From CS1-C013 sp964347265 (GTDB lineage: Archaea > Aenigmatarchaeota > Aenigmatarchaeia > Aenigmatarchaeales > Aenigmatarchaeaceae): a stretch of 25,150 bases of DNA. Each line of letters opens with the position of its first letter. Position 1 is the first letter of the stretch. Shown in pieces: positions 1-7,965 of this stretch. Where the stretch lies: assembly GCA_964347265.1 (NCBI GenBank), contig CAYFXV010000007.1, positions 1 through 25,150 on the forward strand. Reading direction: 5' to 3'. Below the pieces are notes generated by a model that made no database searches, was not told where the DNA came from, and saw only the letters and a program-made list of their open reading frames with translations. A program made the translations under genes and the position numbers.

Positions 1-242
1 CAAGAATTTTCACTTTTGGTGGTTTTTATGGAAGACCTATATACAATCCAAAAGATAAACCTCGAGTATATTACAGATTTTCAAGGACAAGAAAATCTTC
101 AATAACTCATTTTTATGAAAAAATACTTAGACTAAAGGATAATATGAATACAAAAACAGGAAGAAAAATTGCAGAAAAAAGACATAAATTTATGGAAAGA
201 TATCTTAAAAGATTTTTTAAAGAATGGAGGGGTAAGATGTGA
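1..242 (+). CDS. HD-family protein, C-terminal fragment (5' end outside window)
   Basis: A reading frame enters from the left edge (first full codon at base 3) and ends with TGA at 240-242. The ~79 visible residues include FGGFYGRPIYNP near the start and, further on, a basic helical tail with HFYEKILRLKDNMNT, AEKRHKFM and FFKEW. From memory this tail matches the C-terminal end of the widespread YedJ-like HD-domain phosphohydrolases, where an almost identical motif closes the protein; the metal-binding HD residues themselves would lie upstream and are not visible. It runs in the same direction as the ribosomal operon that follows, but a TATA-like box lies between them, so it is probably a separate unit. 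The family call rests only on this tail. Confidence 0.6.
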   Translation, partial: RIFTFGGFYGRPIYNPKDKPRVYYRFSRTRKSSITHFYEKILRLKDNMNTKTGRKIAEKRHKFMERYLKRFFKEWRGKM

Positions 243-268
243 TTTAAAAACTTTACAATGCAATAAAC

Positions 269-281
269 TTAAATAAATATA
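269..281 (+). promoter_or_regulatory. TATA box of the eL18 operon
   Basis: An AT-only stretch TTAAATAAATATA is centred about 23 bases before the ATG at 297. With the usual archaeal spacing of about 25 bases from TATA centre to transcription start, the transcript would begin at or next to the ATG, so the mRNA is probably leaderless. Confidence 0.5.
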
Positions 282-296
282 CAATAAAGTGATTTT

Positions 297-662
297 ATGC
301 CTAAAAGAACTGGACCCACAAATCCAATATTAAAGAAATTGATAAAAGATATTAGAGATAAAGCTCATAAAGAAAAAATACCTTTTTTAATAGAGATAGC
401 TAAAAAACTAGAAAAATCAAGAAGAAAAAGACCAGAAGTTAATTTAACAAAATTAAACAGAGTTTGTAAAAACAACGAAACTGTAGTAGTTCCAGGAAAG
501 GTTTTATCATCAGGAAAATTAAAAAAATCATTAACAGTTGCAGCTGCAAACTTCTCTATGTCTGCAGTAGAAAAAATAGACAAAGCAGGTGGAAAAGCAA
601 TATCAATTAGAGAATTAATGGAAACTAATCCAAAAGGAACAAATGTGAGGATAGTGATATAA
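297..662 (+). CDS. rpl18e: Large ribosomal subunit protein eL18
   Basis: This 121-residue protein is the archaeal/eukaryotic-type 50S protein eL18 (L18e). It opens with KRTGPTNP and has the family features LNRVCKNNETVVVPGKVL in the middle and KAISIRELMETNPKGTNVRI at the end. Length is normal for archaea. It is the first gene of the conserved archaeal order eL18-uL13-uS9-RpoN. Its TAA stop overlaps the ATG of uL13 by one base (TAATG), which indicates coupled translation. ATG 297 is the only sensible start; no clear Shine-Dalgarno is seen, consistent with a leaderless mRNA. Confidence 0.95.
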   Translation: MPKRTGPTNPILKKLIKDIRDKAHKEKIPFLIEIAKKLEKSRRKRPEVNLTKLNRVCKNNETVVVPGKVLSSGKLKKSLTVAAANFSMSAVEKIDKAGGKAISIRELMETNPKGTNVRIVI

Positions 663-1066
663 TGATAGTTGATGCTAATGGTGCAATACTAGGAAGATTA
701 GCAACAAAAATTTCAAAAGAATTGTTGAAAGGAGAAAGTATAATTGTTATAAATTCAGAAAAAATTATTGTTAGTGGAAATACTAAAGCAGTTTTTAAGA
801 GGTTTCATGAAAAAAGAAAAAAAGGAGACCCACACAAAGGACCTTTTTATCCAAGATATCCTGATAGAATCTTAAAAAGGGTTGTTAGAGGAATGCTTCC
901 TTATAAAAAAGAAAGAGGAAAAAAAGCTTTTAGAAAATTAAAGGTTTATATGGGAAATCCCGATAGTTTAAAAGGTGAAAAAATAAGCAAAACTTCTGAT
1001 GATTTAAAGTGTAAATTCATTACTTTAGAACATTTGTGTAAAAGATTAGGTGCTAAACTTGGCTAA
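662..1066 (+). CDS. rpl13: Large ribosomal subunit protein uL13
   Basis: This 134-residue protein is uL13 of the 50S subunit. It begins with the archaeal IVDANGAILGRLAT signature, carries VINSEKIIVSGN in the middle and RVVRGMLPYKKERGKKAF in the RNA-binding region. Length is usual for archaea. The start overlaps the eL18 stop by one base and the end overlaps the uS9 start, so the four genes of this cluster are almost certainly one transcript with coupled translation. Confidence 0.95.
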   Translation: MIVDANGAILGRLATKISKELLKGESIIVINSEKIIVSGNTKAVFKRFHEKRKKGDPHKGPFYPRYPDRILKRVVRGMLPYKKERGKKAFRKLKVYMGNPDSLKGEKISKTSDDLKCKFITLEHLCKRLGAKLG

Positions 1067-1469
1067 GAAAAAAATATTGATACAAAAAACAGGAAAAAGA
1101 AAAGAAGCTATTGCTAGGGCAGTTGCAAAATCAGGTAAAGGAGTAATATTAATAAATAAAAAACCTTTAGAGATATTTGAACCAGAAATATTAAAATTGC
1201 TTATTAAAGAACCTTTAATACTTGCAGGAGATGTTGCAAAGAATTTAGATATAAAAGTTAATGTAAAGGGTGGAGGAATTTTTGGTCAAGCTTCTGCTGT
1301 TAGACAAGCTATAGCAAAAGTATTATTTGAATATGACAAAAATTTAAAAGAAAATTTCTTAAATTATGATAGAACATTATTAGTAGCTGATGTACGAAGA
1401 ACAGAACCACACAAACCATCTAGAAGTAGGAAAGGAACAAGAAGACATAAGCAAAGGAGTAAGAGGTGA
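1050..1469 (+). CDS. rps9: Small ribosomal subunit protein uS9
   Basis: Ribosomal protein uS9 of the 30S subunit, recognised by the N-terminal TGKRKEAIARA motif, the glycine-rich VKGGGIFGQASAVRQAIAK block and a very basic tail (PSRSRKGTRRHKQRSKR) of the kind that reaches toward the P-site tRNA. The start is uncertain: GTG at 1050 gives 139 residues, while TTG at 1059 gives 136 residues starting MAKKK and lies six bases after AGGTG at 1048-1052, a good Shine-Dalgarno. I think TTG 1059 is the more likely start; the outer one is given. Both overlap the end of uL13. Confidence 0.93.
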   Translation: MLNLAKKKILIQKTGKRKEAIARAVAKSGKGVILINKKPLEIFEPEILKLLIKEPLILAGDVAKNLDIKVNVKGGGIFGQASAVRQAIAKVLFEYDKNLKENFLNYDRTLLVADVRRTEPHKPSRSRKGTRRHKQRSKR

Positions 1470-1473
1470 AATT

Positions 1474-1668
1474 ATGATTATACCAATAAGATGTATTTCT
1501 TGTGGAAAACCTGTGGCCCATTTATGGGAAGAATTCAATAAAAGAATTCAGGCTGGAGAAGATCCAAAAAAAGTTTTAGATGATTTGGGATTAAAGAAAT
1601 ATTGTTGTAGGTCTTTATTTTTAACTCATGTAGACATATACAAGCAAGTGGCAAAATACAAGAGATAA
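1474..1668 (+). CDS. rpoN: DNA-directed RNA polymerase subunit RpoN (Rpb10 homolog)
   Basis: A 64-residue zinc-binding subunit of archaeal RNA polymerase that helps assemble the RpoD/RpoL platform. It starts IIPIRCISCGKPVAHLW and has the paired cysteines of the family: CISCG near the N-terminus and KKYCCRSLFLTHVD further on, the atypical CX2CXnCC zinc site. The frame is open further upstream, but the ATG at 1474 follows GAGGTGA by a short gap and gives exactly the family length. The uS9 stop (1467-1469) lies just before it. The gene rpoK, eno and uS2 that often follow in archaea are absent here. Confidence 0.95.
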   Translation: MIIPIRCISCGKPVAHLWEEFNKRIQAGEDPKKVLDDLGLKKYCCRSLFLTHVDIYKQVAKYKR

Positions 1669-1675
1669 GAAAACA

Positions 1676-1688
1676 TTAATAATTATTG
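1676..1688 (+). promoter_or_regulatory. TATA box of tRNA-Pro
   Basis: ATTAATAATTATT sits about 24 bases before the first base of the tRNA at 1706, the expected archaeal distance. It directly follows the RpoN stop codon. Confidence 0.4.
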
Positions 1689-1705
1689 TAAATAATTTCT
1701 TTCTA

Positions 1706-1780
1706 GGGCTCGTCGTTTAGTTTGGTCTAGGATTTAAGCTTGGGGTGCTTAAGACGGGAGTTCAAATCTCCCCGAGCCCA
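1706..1780 (+). tRNA. tRNA-Pro (anticodon GGG)
   Basis: The sequence folds into a complete cloverleaf. The acceptor stem GGGCTCG pairs with CGAGCCC (1773-1779) with discriminator A at 1780. The T-stem GGGAG/CTCCC encloses TTCAAAT. The anticodon stem TAAGC/GCTTA encloses the seven-base loop TTGGGGT, giving anticodon GGG, which reads proline codons CCC and CCU. No CCA tail is encoded and there is no intron. A run of six T follows at 1782-1787. Confidence 0.95.
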
Positions 1781-1788
1781 CTTTTTTA
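1781..1788 (+). terminator. T-run after tRNA-Pro
   Basis: Six consecutive T (1782-1787) begin two bases after the mature tRNA end, the simple oligo-T signal that ends archaeal transcripts. The same bases could also be the 5' part of a TATA box for the pilin-like gene at 1811. Confidence 0.45.
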
Positions 1789-1810
1789 AACAAAAAGATA
1801 ATTTATTAAT

Positions 1811-2203
1811 ATGAAAAAAGGAGTCTCTACAGCCATAGTAATAATTTTAGTTTTGTTGATATTTGTTTCATTAGTTCTTCTTTCTTATCAATGGCTTTTA
1901 AAATATTCTCCACAAACTCAAAGAGAATTAGAAAAAAGTTTAATAAAAGATGAAGGCTGTTTAAATATCGAGAATATAGACACAAATAATAAAAAGATAA
2001 CAATAAGAAATTGTGGTAAGATTGATCTTAGCAATTTTATTGTTTATATTGATTCTGAACCAATTGATCATTATTATGAAACATTAAACTCTGGAGATAT
2101 TATAAAGATTAGTTATAATATTGATATACCTTCTGGTGAACATGAAATTTTTATAACATCAAATTATGCTGAATCATCTAAAATTATTATAAATATACCT
2201 TAA
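1811..2203 (+). CDS. Short pilin-like protein with class III signal peptide
   Basis: A 130-residue protein beginning MKKG-VSTAIVIILVLL. A short basic leader ending in KKG, then a hydrophobic helix to about residue 28, is the class III (prepilin peptidase) signal of archaeal type IV pilins. The ~95-residue ectodomain has two cysteines in the motifs DEGCLNIE and RNCGKI, which may form a disulfide, and ends PSGEHEIFIT-x2-NYAES-x5-INIP. This whole protein is a paralog of residues 1-133 of the adhesin at 3174-7940, and its stop codon falls exactly where the adhesin's extra domains begin. Its stop is one base from the stop of the convergent TYW1 gene. Function is inferred: a surface or pilus subunit. 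Confidence 0.75.
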   Translation: MKKGVSTAIVIILVLLIFVSLVLLSYQWLLKYSPQTQRELEKSLIKDEGCLNIENIDTNNKKITIRNCGKIDLSNFIVYIDSEPIDHYYETLNSGDIIKISYNIDIPSGEHEIFITSNYAESSKIIINIP

Positions 2204-2204
2204 C

Positions 2205-3158
2205 TTATTTCTTTAATAAAACAACTCTACTATCTTTTTTCTCATCTTTAATTTTATAGTCTAAAGAATTTTCAATTTTCCTAGCAAATTCTCTTATTTC
2301 TTCATGTGAAGCCATATCCTCATATTTAATTCTGTTTTGCAATCTTGAAAATCCGACAGCCATACCACCTTTTACTTCTATAAAATCAGGTAAAGCCCTT
2401 TCAATTAATTTTGCATATTTTTCTGGTTCAGACATGTTTAAGTTCTTAACTAAAGTTAATCTGATGACTTTCCTTGTTTTTAGACTTGGAAATAGTTCTA
2501 AACTTTTATTAAGTTTTTTCCAAGCATCTGAAATCAAAGGTTTCTGAACTCTTTCCATCATTTCTTTGCTGTTGCTACATAAAGAAATATATAATTGAGT
2601 TGGTAAGATTTTTAATTTTTCCAATTTTTCAGTAAGTGTTCCATTAGTAACAAGAAATGTTTTCATGTTTCTTTTATGAAATGCTTCTATTAACTGAGAT
2701 AATTTTTCATAAAATGTTGACTCGCCCGCTAAAGAGATAGCAGCATTAGAAGGATTCATTGCTTCTTTTAAATGTTTTTCAGAATGAGAAACCCCACCTA
2801 AACCAGTTAATAATTCTCTTTGAGCTTTTATTGATTTTTCTATAATATCTTCAGGTTCATCTTCTTTTCCAATCCATTTAGGATAAGTAATAGAAGTATC
2901 TCTCCAACAAAAAGCACATCTTAATGTACAAAACGGAAAAGAAGGTGTCATTTGTAAACATCTATGAGATTTAATTCCAATATTTCCATAAAATTTTTGT
3001 TTATAGCAAAACTCCTCTTCACCAGTTCTAATAGACTTTCTAGTCCATAAACAAAGCTTTACAGCACTATGTTTATTCTTACCTATAATTTTATAGCCTG
3101 CTTTCTGTAATCTTTTCAAGATTTTTTCATTTAACACGTTTATAATTTTAAGTAGCAA
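2205..3158 (-). CDS. taw1: 4-demethylwyosine synthase TYW1 (radical SAM)
   Basis: TYW1 condenses pyruvate with N1-methylguanosine-37 of tRNA-Phe to build the tricyclic wyosine base. The radical SAM cluster motif CTLRCAFC gives C77, C81 and C84. The three cysteines of the second 4Fe-4S cluster are C36, C51 and C67, in LCLWTRKSIRTGEEEFC and SHRCLQM. Length (~310-317) is normal for the archaeal enzyme, which lacks the flavodoxin domain of the eukaryotic one. The usual GEP motif reads GES here (LAGESTFYEKL). The outermost start is TTG at 3158; GTG at 3137 is an alternative that lies about 25-30 bases from a TATA box at 3160-3171 and may be the real leaderless start. The gene separates two paralogous pilin-like genes. 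Confidence 0.93.
   Translation of the reverse strand: MLLKIINVLNEKILKRLQKAGYKIIGKNKHSAVKLCLWTRKSIRTGEEEFCYKQKFYGNIGIKSHRCLQMTPSFPFCTLRCAFCWRDTSITYPKWIGKEDEPEDIIEKSIKAQRELLTGLGGVSHSEKHLKEAMNPSNAAISLAGESTFYEKLSQLIEAFHKRNMKTFLVTNGTLTEKLEKLKILPTQLYISLCSNSKEMMERVQKPLISDAWKKLNKSLELFPSLKTRKVIRLTLVKNLNMSEPEKYAKLIERALPDFIEVKGGMAVGFSRLQNRIKYEDMASHEEIREFARKIENSLDYKIKDEKKDSRVVLLKK
3141..3151 (+). promoter_or_regulatory. TATA box of the pilin-adhesin gene
   Basis: TATAATTTTAA is centred 28 bases before the ATG at 3174, which predicts a leaderless transcript. The box lies inside the 5' end of the divergent TYW1 reading frame. Confidence 0.5.
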
Positions 3159-3159
3159 G

Positions 3160-3171
3160 ATTTAAATTATA
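3160..3171 (-). promoter_or_regulatory. TATA box of TYW1
   Basis: On the minus strand this reads TATAATTTAAAT. It is only a few bases from the TTG at 3158 but about 28 bases from the in-frame GTG at 3137, which supports GTG as the true start. It abuts the start codon of the divergent adhesin gene. Confidence 0.45.
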
Positions 3172-3173
3172 CT

Positions 3174-6100
3174 ATGAAAAAAGGGCTTTCACCAATTGTT
3201 GCTGTTATTTTGATTTTACTAATAGCTATTTCTTTAACTGTTTTAGCAATGGTATGGTTACCACGATTTACTTTTAAATTATTTCCGCTACCAGGATTTA
3301 ATGAATCTTATGTAAGATCTAGAGGTTGTTTAAGTATAGAAGATGTTAAAGAATTGTTTGGATTTTTTACAGTAAAAAACTGTGGAAAAATAGCTTTGTC
3401 TGATTTCAAACTTTTTGTTGGAGGAAAGTTTGTAAGCAATTTAGATATAGAAATACTAGAACCTTTACAATCTGTTAATTTTATTGACATGCCACTTCCT
3501 GCAGGCGAATATGAAATCTATATTACAGCAGATTATGCAGAATCACCACCCTTTAGATTAAATATACCACTTTGGGAATGCATAGGAGGTGAGCCAACAT
3601 TAACAGGAGATTGGTATGTTTCTGGAGACGAGGAAATACATTGTATATGCCCTTACAATACTACTATATCAGTAGAAGACAACCTCTATATCACAGAAAA
3701 TGGTAGTTTGTCATTATACAATTGTATTCTAGAACTTGGCAATAGTAACATGTATGTTAGAGACAATGGATTTTTTAATCTAACTAGATCGAGAATGACC
3801 TCTCCAGGTTGGGGCAAGGCAAATTTTGAAGATAATTCTACTATATATTTACTTAATTCTACTCTTGACGGCTACCCACTTCCTTGGTTTCGGGATGAAA
3901 CAGACGTTACTGCAATAAATTCTTTTTTAGAATACCCTGATATAATCTCAAGTATTCCTCATAGACTTCCAATCACAGACCTTTATGGATATGAATACTG
4001 TCCACAATCAGGAAGCCCACTAACTAAATATATAAAAGCTGATGATTCAGGCTTTACATTAAATTTTACCAATGTCAGTTTTGATGAGATTGATTTATCG
4101 ATTGTAGATAATAGTAACACTACAATAGAAAATAGTACTTTTAGAGAGATGAGCATATATTCTGAGTATCCACATAATTTAACTATAAGAAATTGGGGTT
4201 GCACAGCATGGTGCGAACGTTTTGACAATTATTTTAAAGCAGAAGGCTCTAATTTTGAATTTAATGGAACAAATTTTTATCCAGGGTGGGTAACTTTTTA
4301 TCTACATGGCGGTTCGAACAATACAATTATTGATAGTTGTATTCCAGGAATTGATATAGATTCTGATCATGATTCAATTAATAAATTCATAAATTTTAGT
4401 TCAGGAGGTGGTTGGTATTTGTATGGTAGGAATTTTACAATGAACTTTATAGATTCTAGAATCTATGCATATGGAACCTCAATAATTGATCTTGGTTATT
4501 ATGGTTCAGGATGGATAACATGGACAGCATGGAATTTTTCAAACACAACAATAAGTGATAGGAGATTAAATTTTGACTTTGGTAATATAACTTTTTTTGG
4601 AAACGTTACTTTTCTTGGTAATGCTCGTGTTGGTAGATTTGCTTCTTTTGATAATCCTACTCGTGCAAATGTTACCAGATATTATCCAACTATAATAAAA
4701 GATTCTTTTAATTATCCATTTTCAACCATAGAACCAGCTAGAATAAATATAACTGATATTAGCAATCAATCGGTTTGGGAAGGGTCAGTAAGCGGTGGCT
4801 TTGTTGGAACATATTATATTGAAGATCCAAAAATAAAATTTAATAGAACTAATTATAGATCTGGCAATTTTAATATGAAAGTTTCTCAAGTTTGTGAAAA
4901 TAAAACAGATATTCATTTATTAAATAATACTCCATTTGAATTCACTTTACATAGGGCTTTTGAATATGATGAATTTAGTTTTAACACCCCAGAAATTGGA
5001 GTAGCAACAAGAGTTGGCTTAGCTTTTGATAATTCAAATTTTTGGGTAGCCTCTTCTAATAATAATGTTTATCAATATTCAGTTGGAGGTACTTTTGTTA
5101 GTTCCTTTGATTCAGGCTTAAATGTTTTAAGAGATGTTGCTTCAAATGGAACATATTTATGGTTATTAGATGCTGCTACTGAAACAGTTAGAAGATATTC
5201 GACTGGTGGAGTTCCTGATGGTTGGAGTTTTAGTATATCTCAAGTCGTTGATCCTTATGCTGTTGATTTTGATGGAGAATATTTCTGGGTTTTAGGCTCT
5301 TCTTCAGTTTATAAATATGATAGTTCAGGAAGTTATACAGGTTTTAGTTCCAGTTTAGATAGAATAGAAACTCCATTGTTTTATCCAGATATAGTCTCCT
5401 TTAATGGTAAAATATGGATTCTTACAGATGTTGATACTTCTCCAGAACCTAGAGGAAAAGGAGTTTTTAGATATAAAACTGATGGAACATATGATAATTG
5501 GTATTTTGATATTTTTCCACCTACAAATACTGGGCGTGGTTTAGCTCATAATGGAACATATTTTTGGGTAATAAATCCAACTGGTACAGTTTATAGATAT
5601 AATTTAAATGATGAATGTCTTGAAATTATGGAAGAATGTGATGAGTTTATCACGTTTTTACCATATACAATAGATAAAAATGATACACGTTATTGTCTTC
5701 TTTATGATTTGTATATACCATATAAAACAGCTATTACATCTATCAATGGTGTTCAGAATTCAAGTGTAGATTGTTTGGGTTATAATTTAGATGGTGATGA
5801 AACTACTAATACTATGGGAATTTATTTTACTTGGAGTGAAACAAAGAATAATACAATAAAGAATTGTAATATTACTGATTTCTATTATGGAACTTATTTA
5901 GACAATTCAGACAATAATGTTTTAACAAATATAACCTTCAGTTCTAATCGTTATGGTTTACTTCTTGAATATTCCGATTCTAACATCTTAACTAATATAA
6001 CTGCCAGTTCTAATTACTATGGTATAATCCTTGAAGACTATTCCGATTCTAACATCTTAACTAATATAACTGCCAGTTCTAATGATAATTATGGTTTTTA

Positions 6101-7940
6101 TCTCGAATATTCCGATTTCAATACTCTAACAAATGTAACTGCTAATTTCAATGATGAAGGAATCCGTCTTTATGAAAGTTCCAATATTCTAACTGACATA
6201 ACTGCTAATAGCAATAACTACGGAATCTATCTTTCCTCTAGTTTTAACAATAATATAACAAGTGGTTCGATATTGTATAATATAAATTACGACTATTACC
6301 TAAGCTCAGCAGGAACAACAAATAAGTTTACAAATACTAACTTTACAGATTTGAGAACAATTTACTTTGATGATACAACTTCTTGGTTTAATTATAACAA
6401 CGAAACTACAGAAAATATTTGGTTAAAAACAAAAGTTTCTACTATAACAACAATAACAAGAGAACTTGTTAACTGGGATAATGCTATAATGCAATGGAAC
6501 GATACTCCTAGTTCACGAGCATCAGTAAGATATAATATCACAGGTCTTTTACCATATACATATTATTATGTATACAACAATTCAGTTTTCACTTATACAA
6601 TAAATTCAGGTTCTGCTGGTGAAATAAGTTTTACAATTGACTTACCTCAAAATGAAGAGCATGAAATAATAGTAAATAGGTCACGTCAGGTTCTTTATCT
6701 TGATTTTAATGAAGCAAATGGTACAAAAACTTATGATAAATCTGGATATGGAAACAATGGAACTTTTTATGGAGAAACTTTTAATGATGGAACTATTAAT
6801 GGAGCTACTAGAGTTAATGGATATTTTGGAAAAACTCTAGATTTTGACGGTGATAATGATTATGTTAGAATTACTGATAATCCTGATTTGGAAGGTATGG
6901 ATCAACTTACAATAGGATTATGGTTTAGATTAAATCAATCTGTGTCAAGTGGTTTAAAATATTTGACAAGGAAAAAGGTAAGTTCGAATCCATGGTACTC
7001 TTATCAACTTTATATTACTGCAACTAATACTGTAGCTTTTCAAATAACCAACGAATCTGGAGAAAGTAGCGGATATATAGGGTCTTCAGTATTAGATGTT
7101 GATAGTTGGTATCATGTTACAGGCACATATGACGGTTCTACTGTTAAAATCTATTTGAATGGTACTCTTTCTGATAGCATATCATTTACTGGAAAAATCT
7201 TTGGTGCACCTACTAATGATGATTTATTGATAAGTTATGATTATACTGAAGAAAGTTTCAATGGTACAATAGATGAAGTCCGCATCTGGAATAGAGCATT
7301 AAATGAAACAGAAATACAAAAAGAAATGGAAAGTTCTTTACCAGTTATAAGACCTGTAGCTTCTTATAGTTTTGAAGAAGATGATTCTGCAAATTATGTT
7401 AATGATACTCATATTTGGGTTAATGGAAGTTATGGTTCTGCTTTGAGTTTTGATAGAATAGATGATTATGTAGAAGTTCCTGATTCTGAGACTTTAAAAA
7501 TTGCTACTGGAGAGCTTACAATTGAAGCATGGGTTAATCCAAATTATATGCCTACTGGCCGTGCAACTATAGTAGCTAAATATGGTCAACCTAGATGGAG
7601 TCTTCATTACGATGGCGAAGATTGGGAAGAAGAGTTTGGTTTTTATATAAATGATGTAAGAATTGTTCAAAAAACCTATGGTACTCTTTCATGGGGTCAG
7701 TGGTATCATGTAGCAGTCACCTTTTCAGAAGCAGATGATACAGCAATATTATATGTTAATGGAGTTCCGGAGGACACGGATACTTCTGTTACAGACAGCC
7801 TGCCATTAGATGGTAATATCTACATAGCTAGACCTTTTTATACTCCAAGCTATATGGTAAATGGAACAATAGATGAAGTAAGAATTTATGATAAAGTATT
7901 AACTCAACAAGAAATTCAAGATGATATGAATAACCTTTAA
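3174..7940 (+). CDS. Giant pilin-like multidomain adhesin (beta-helix, propeller-like repeats, NosD-like coils, two LamG)
   Basis: A 1588-residue surface protein. Residues 1-28 (MKKG-LSPIVAVILILL) are a class III signal and pilin helix. Residues ~29-133 repeat the ectodomain of the short pilin-like protein at 1811: GCLSIE, KNCGKIALSDF, PAGEYEIYIT, DYAES, NIP. Residues ~150-560 are short NG/NST-rich strands typical of a parallel beta-helix. Residues ~605-820 hold about five propeller-like repeats of the type GTYLWLL-x-VRRYSTGG. Residues ~890-1080 are NosD/CASH-like coils with the repeat SDSNILTNITASSN. Residues ~1171-1389 and ~1390-1588 are two LamG/concanavalin-like domains, each ending NGTIDEVRI-x3-AL/VL-x3-EIQ. 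There is no C-terminal anchor, so the N-terminal helix must hold it in the membrane or a pilus. LamG domains usually bind glycans or proteins. The secretion ATPase starts 25 bases downstream. Role as an adhesin is inferred. Confidence 0.85.
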   Translation: MKKGLSPIVAVILILLIAISLTVLAMVWLPRFTFKLFPLPGFNESYVRSRGCLSIEDVKELFGFFTVKNCGKIALSDFKLFVGGKFVSNLDIEILEPLQSVNFIDMPLPAGEYEIYITADYAESPPFRLNIPLWECIGGEPTLTGDWYVSGDEEIHCICPYNTTISVEDNLYITENGSLSLYNCILELGNSNMYVRDNGFFNLTRSRMTSPGWGKANFEDNSTIYLLNSTLDGYPLPWFRDETDVTAINSFLEYPDIISSIPHRLPITDLYGYEYCPQSGSPLTKYIKADDSGFTLNFTNVSFDEIDLSIVDNSNTTIENSTFREMSIYSEYPHNLTIRNWGCTAWCERFDNYFKAEGSNFEFNGTNFYPGWVTFYLHGGSNNTIIDSCIPGIDIDSDHDSINKFINFSSGGGWYLYGRNFTMNFIDSRIYAYGTSIIDLGYYGSGWITWTAWNFSNTTISDRRLNFDFGNITFFGNVTFLGNARVGRFASFDNPTRANVTRYYPTIIKDSFNYPFSTIEPARINITDISNQSVWEGSVSGGFVGTYYIEDPKIKFNRTNYRSGNFNMKVSQVCENKTDIHLLNNTPFEFTLHRAFEYDEFSFNTPEIGVATRVGLAFDNSNFWVASSNNNVYQYSVGGTFVSSFDSGLNVLRDVASNGTYLWLLDAATETVRRYSTGGVPDGWSFSISQVVDPYAVDFDGEYFWVLGSSSVYKYDSSGSYTGFSSSLDRIETPLFYPDIVSFNGKIWILTDVDTSPEPRGKGVFRYKTDGTYDNWYFDIFPPTNTGRGLAHNGTYFWVINPTGTVYRYNLNDECLEIMEECDEFITFLPYTIDKNDTRYCLLYDLYIPYKTAITSINGVQNSSVDCLGYNLDGDETTNTMGIYFTWSETKNNTIKNCNITDFYYGTYLDNSDNNVLTNITFSSNRYGLLLEYSDSNILTNITASSNYYGIILEDYSDSNILTNITASSNDNYGFYLEYSDFNTLTNVTANFNDEGIRLYESSNILTDITANSNNYGIYLSSSFNNNITSGSILYNINYDYYLSSAGTTNKFTNTNFTDLRTIYFDDTTSWFNYNNETTENIWLKTKVSTITTITRELVNWDNAIMQWNDTPSSRASVRYNITGLLPYTYYYVYNNSVFTYTINSGSAGEISFTIDLPQNEEHEIIVNRSRQVLYLDFNEANGTKTYDKSGYGNNGTFYGETFNDGTINGATRVNGYFGKTLDFDGDNDYVRITDNPDLEGMDQLTIGLWFRLNQSVSSGLKYLTRKKVSSNPWYSYQLYITATNTVAFQITNESGESSGYIGSSVLDVDSWYHVTGTYDGSTVKIYLNGTLSDSISFTGKIFGAPTNDDLLISYDYTEESFNGTIDEVRIWNRALNETEIQKEMESSLPVIRPVASYSFEEDDSANYVNDTHIWVNGSYGSALSFDRIDDYVEVPDSETLKIATGELTIEAWVNPNYMPTGRATIVAKYGQPRWSLHYDGEDWEEEFGFYINDVRIVQKTYGTLSWGQWYHVAVTFSEADDTAILYVNGVPEDTDTSVTDSLPLDGNIYIARPFYTPSYMVNGTIDEVRIYDKVLTQQEIQDDMNNL
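5971..6014 (+). repeat. 44-bp direct repeat, copy 1 (beta-helix coil)
   Basis: The 44 bases at 5971-6014 are identical to those at 6040-6083. The copies are offset by 69 bases, exactly 23 codons, so the frame is kept and the encoded coil (SDSNILTNITASSN) is duplicated. Neighbouring coils are similar in protein but not in DNA, so this duplication is recent. Confidence 0.9.
6040..6083 (+). repeat. 44-bp direct repeat, copy 2 (beta-helix coil)
   Basis: Identical to 5971-6014. It begins ATTCCGATTCTAACATC and ends CCAGTTCTAAT. The linker after it differs (GATAATTATGG against TACTATGG), showing codon-scale indels between coils. Confidence 0.9.
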
Positions 7941-7965
7941 TTACTATTCTAACCTATAAATTTTC

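Noticed and set aside
1668..1705. A missing rpoK/eno/uS2 continuation of the ribosomal operon as evidence of a rearrangement breakpoint
   Set aside because: Gene order after rpoN varies among archaea, and nothing at the junction, such as repeats or element remnants, marks a recent break.
5871..6260. Regularly spaced repeats that could suggest a CRISPR array
   Set aside because: The repeats are in frame, encode beta-helix coils, vary between copies and have no unique spacers of constant length.
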